This document shows, one piece after another, positions 62,644 to 64,000 of a stretch of DNA of 64,000 bases. Every line of letters begins with the position of its first letter. The first letter of the stretch is position 1. This DNA comes from DATARH01 sp963734125. GTDB lineage: Bacteria > Pseudomonadota > Alphaproteobacteria > ATCC43930 > CGMCC-115725. The notes beneath the pieces were generated by a model, which saw only the letters and a program-made list of their open reading frames with translations, was not told where the DNA came from and did no database searches. Location: the NCBI GenBank assembly GCA_963734125.1, contig CAVTGB010000048.1:1-64000 (forward strand), written 5' to 3'. A program made the translations under genes and the position numbers.

Positions 62644-63001
62644 GCGGCAGTCCTGCTCACCCCGACCCTCTCCCTCGAATGGGGGAGAGGGTGGCCGATT
62701 CGCCGCGCGCCAGTTGGAGTACGCCGTGGCTTGGCGGCCACTTGTGGTTACAAATAACGCAAATGCAGTAGTTTACGAGCCGCTTGCAACAATATGTTGA
62801 GAAGCTGCGCCGGCACCGCCCAAATCAAGCGCCGTTGACCCGGCCGCGAGGCGAGGGGGCGAGCGCGGCTTTGGGGGAGGCCGCCTGCTCAGAGTGCCTT
62901 CGGGGGAGGGCCCACCCCCCGCCTCGCGCATTCCTTTCCTGTCGGGCGGCTTTCACGACAGCATTGGTCTGTGTAGGCTCGGCCCGACAGGGGGGCGGGC
63001 A
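62644..63001. other. Intergenic region with terminator, no gene seen
   Basis: 358 bases. Apart from the hairpin at 62665-62692, a short AT-rich stretch (62745-62795) is followed by a G-rich tract (62850-62910) with several GGGGGAGG-like runs. I see no RNA or protein gene. Confidence 0.5.
62665..62692 (+). terminator. Hairpin after the LLM gene
   Basis: ACCCTCTCCCTC pairs with GGGGGAGAGGGT around a 4-base loop, 21 bases after the stop. No U-run, so it may be a repeat serving as an mRNA end. Same family as the hairpin at 61355. Confidence 0.55.
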
Positions 63002-64000
63002 ATGATCGATCTGATCCTCAAGGGCGGCCGGGTCATCGATCCGGCAAACGGGCGCGACGAGATTGCCGATATCGGATTTGGCGACGGTAAGGTCGTGGCG
63101 GTCGGGCCCGATCTGCCCCTGCGCGGGCAGGAGATCGTCGACGCGCGCGGCCTCATCGTCGTCCCGGGCCTCATCGATCTGCACACCCATGTCTACTGGG
63201 GCGGGACCTCGCTCGGGGTCGACGCCACCGTCATCGCGCAGCGCAGCGGCACCACGACCTTTGTCGACGCCGGCAGCGCCGGTCCGGGCAATTTCCATGG
63301 CTTCCGGCGTCACGTCATCGAACCGTCGCCGTTGCGCATCCTGCCCTACCTCAACGTGTCGTTTCCCGGGATCTTCGCGTTCGCCGCCACGGTCATGGTC
63401 GGCGAAGCCGCCGATCTGCGGCTGATCGATCCGCGCGAATGCGTGCGCGTCATCAACGCCAACCGCGACCTGATCGTCGGGGTCAAGGTGCGGGTCGGCC
63501 GCGGCGCCGGCGGCGCGTCGGGGATCGCCCCGCTCGACATGGCGCTCGAGATCGCCGAGGAGGTCGGGCTGCCGGTCATGGCGCATCTCGACAACCCGCC
63601 GCCGTCGCGCCTCGAGGTCTTGTCGCGGCTGCGCCGGGGCGACGTCATCACCCACTGCTTCCGGCCGTTTCCCAATGCGCCGGTGATGGCCGACGGGCGG
63701 ATCCGCGAGGAGGTGCTGGAGGCGCGCCGGCGCGGCGTCGTCTTCGATATCGGCCATGGCGGCGGCTCCTTCGGCTTCCGCACCGCCGAAATGATGCTCG
63801 AGGCCGGTTTTCTGCCCGACGTCATCAGCAGCGATGTGCACGCCCTCAGCGTCGACGGGCCGGCCTTCGACCAGCTCGTGACGATGTCGAAATTCCTCGC
63901 GCTCGGGGTCGATCTCGGCGCCGTCATCCGGGCCGGCACCGCCGCCCCGGCGGCAGCGCTCGGGCGCGGCGATCTCGGCCATCTGGGCGGTTGGCGCGGT
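63002..64000 (+). CDS. Deacetylase-type amidohydrolase, 3' end outside the window
   Basis: 333 codons open to the last base. MIDLILKGGRVIDPANGRDE start, VPGLIDLHTHVYWGG (metal HxH), GTTTFVDAGSAGPGNF, GVKVRVGRGA (carboxylated Lys region), VMAHLDNPPP (metal His), DVITHCFRPFPNAP and VISSDVHALSVDGPAFD (metal Asp). It belongs to the same deacetylase/amidohydrolase group as the broken gene at 2445-3600, but here the frame is intact. Probable metal-dependent amide or cyclic amide hydrolase; substrate unknown. Confidence 0.88.
   Translation, partial: MIDLILKGGRVIDPANGRDEIADIGFGDGKVVAVGPDLPLRGQEIVDARGLIVVPGLIDLHTHVYWGGTSLGVDATVIAQRSGTTTFVDAGSAGPGNFHGFRRHVIEPSPLRILPYLNVSFPGIFAFAATVMVGEAADLRLIDPRECVRVINANRDLIVGVKVRVGRGAGGASGIAPLDMALEIAEEVGLPVMAHLDNPPPSRLEVLSRLRRGDVITHCFRPFPNAPVMADGRIREEVLEARRRGVVFDIGHGGGSFGFRTAEMMLEAGFLPDVISSDVHALSVDGPAFDQLVTMSKFLALGVDLGAVIRAGTAAPAAALGRGDLGHLGGWRG

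Noticed and set aside
62825..63982. Minus-strand open frame of 385 codons near the right end
   Set aside because: Antisense to the plus-strand amidohydrolase, which has clear metal-binding motifs and runs off the window.
1..64000. CRISPR arrays, phage structural genes and tRNA genes
   Set aside because: No regularly spaced direct repeats, no capsid/terminase-like proteins and no convincing cloverleaf were seen by eye; a tRNA scan was not possible.

Overview
The window is 64 kb of GC-rich DNA from an alphaproteobacterium. The main evidence is the gene order mraZ-rsmH-ftsL-ftsI-murE-mraY-murD-ftsW-murG-murC-murB-ftsQ-ftsA-ftsZ-lpxC-bamD, followed further on by recN and ligA, together with the L28 sequence, the SoxDAG genes and the catabolic gene content. 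A Rhodospirillales-like lineage is plausible, but the sequence alone does not settle the order.

Layout. 0-4.4 kb: 5'-truncated MFS transporter, sulfite-oxidase-like molybdoenzyme, a deacetylase-type amidohydrolase broken by three indels, and a PheC-like cyclohexadienyl dehydratase without a signal peptide. 4.4-11.9 kb: small membrane protein, DMT exporter, AT-richer PEP-CTERM protein, aconitase AcnA, LysR regulator, and a lone J-domain protein. 12.0-15.4 kb: a tightly packed set of an Lgt-like membrane enzyme, a radical SAM protein of the MJ0619/Tes family (three frameshifts), and three tandem copies of a small membrane protein with a conserved (G/A)GC motif. RNase P RNA follows. 15.4-33.5 kb: an intact, mostly overlapping dcw (division and cell wall) cluster that lacks murF between murE and mraY and lacks ddl between murB and ftsQ, then lpxC.

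33.6-47.8 kb: the expected bamD-recN-ligA run is split by 9.4 kb. The split contains a complete 2.27-kb IS1595-family element with three passenger ORFs (23-bp inverted ends, 8-bp target duplication), a NEW3/ABC-transporter operon, two badly frameshifted catabolic genes and an isochorismatase-like gene. Two copies of a ~110-bp palindromic repeat sit around recN. 47.8-53.1 kb: two tandem TonB-like proteins, then cobalamin genes cobA (minus strand), cbiD (one frameshift) and cobK, followed by an exported ankyrin protein. 53.2-64 kb: two LLM-type flavin oxidoreductases, a Tat-exported dienelactone hydrolase, rpmB, soxD-soxA and a separated soxG without soxB, YbjQ, an alpha/beta hydrolase without its nucleophile serine, and a second deacetylase-type amidohydrolase that runs off the right end.

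The dcw block supplies peptidoglycan precursors, the divisome and lipid A; the flanks are catabolic and accessory. Sixteen or seventeen single-base indels fall in four tight groups (2.6-3.1, 13.5-14.8, 40.4-42.5 and 51.5 kb). None was found between 14.8 and 40.3 kb. They are either assembly errors or real decay. The best candidate for an undescribed system is the Lgt-like / Tes-like / tandem-small-protein locus at 12.0-14.9 kb.
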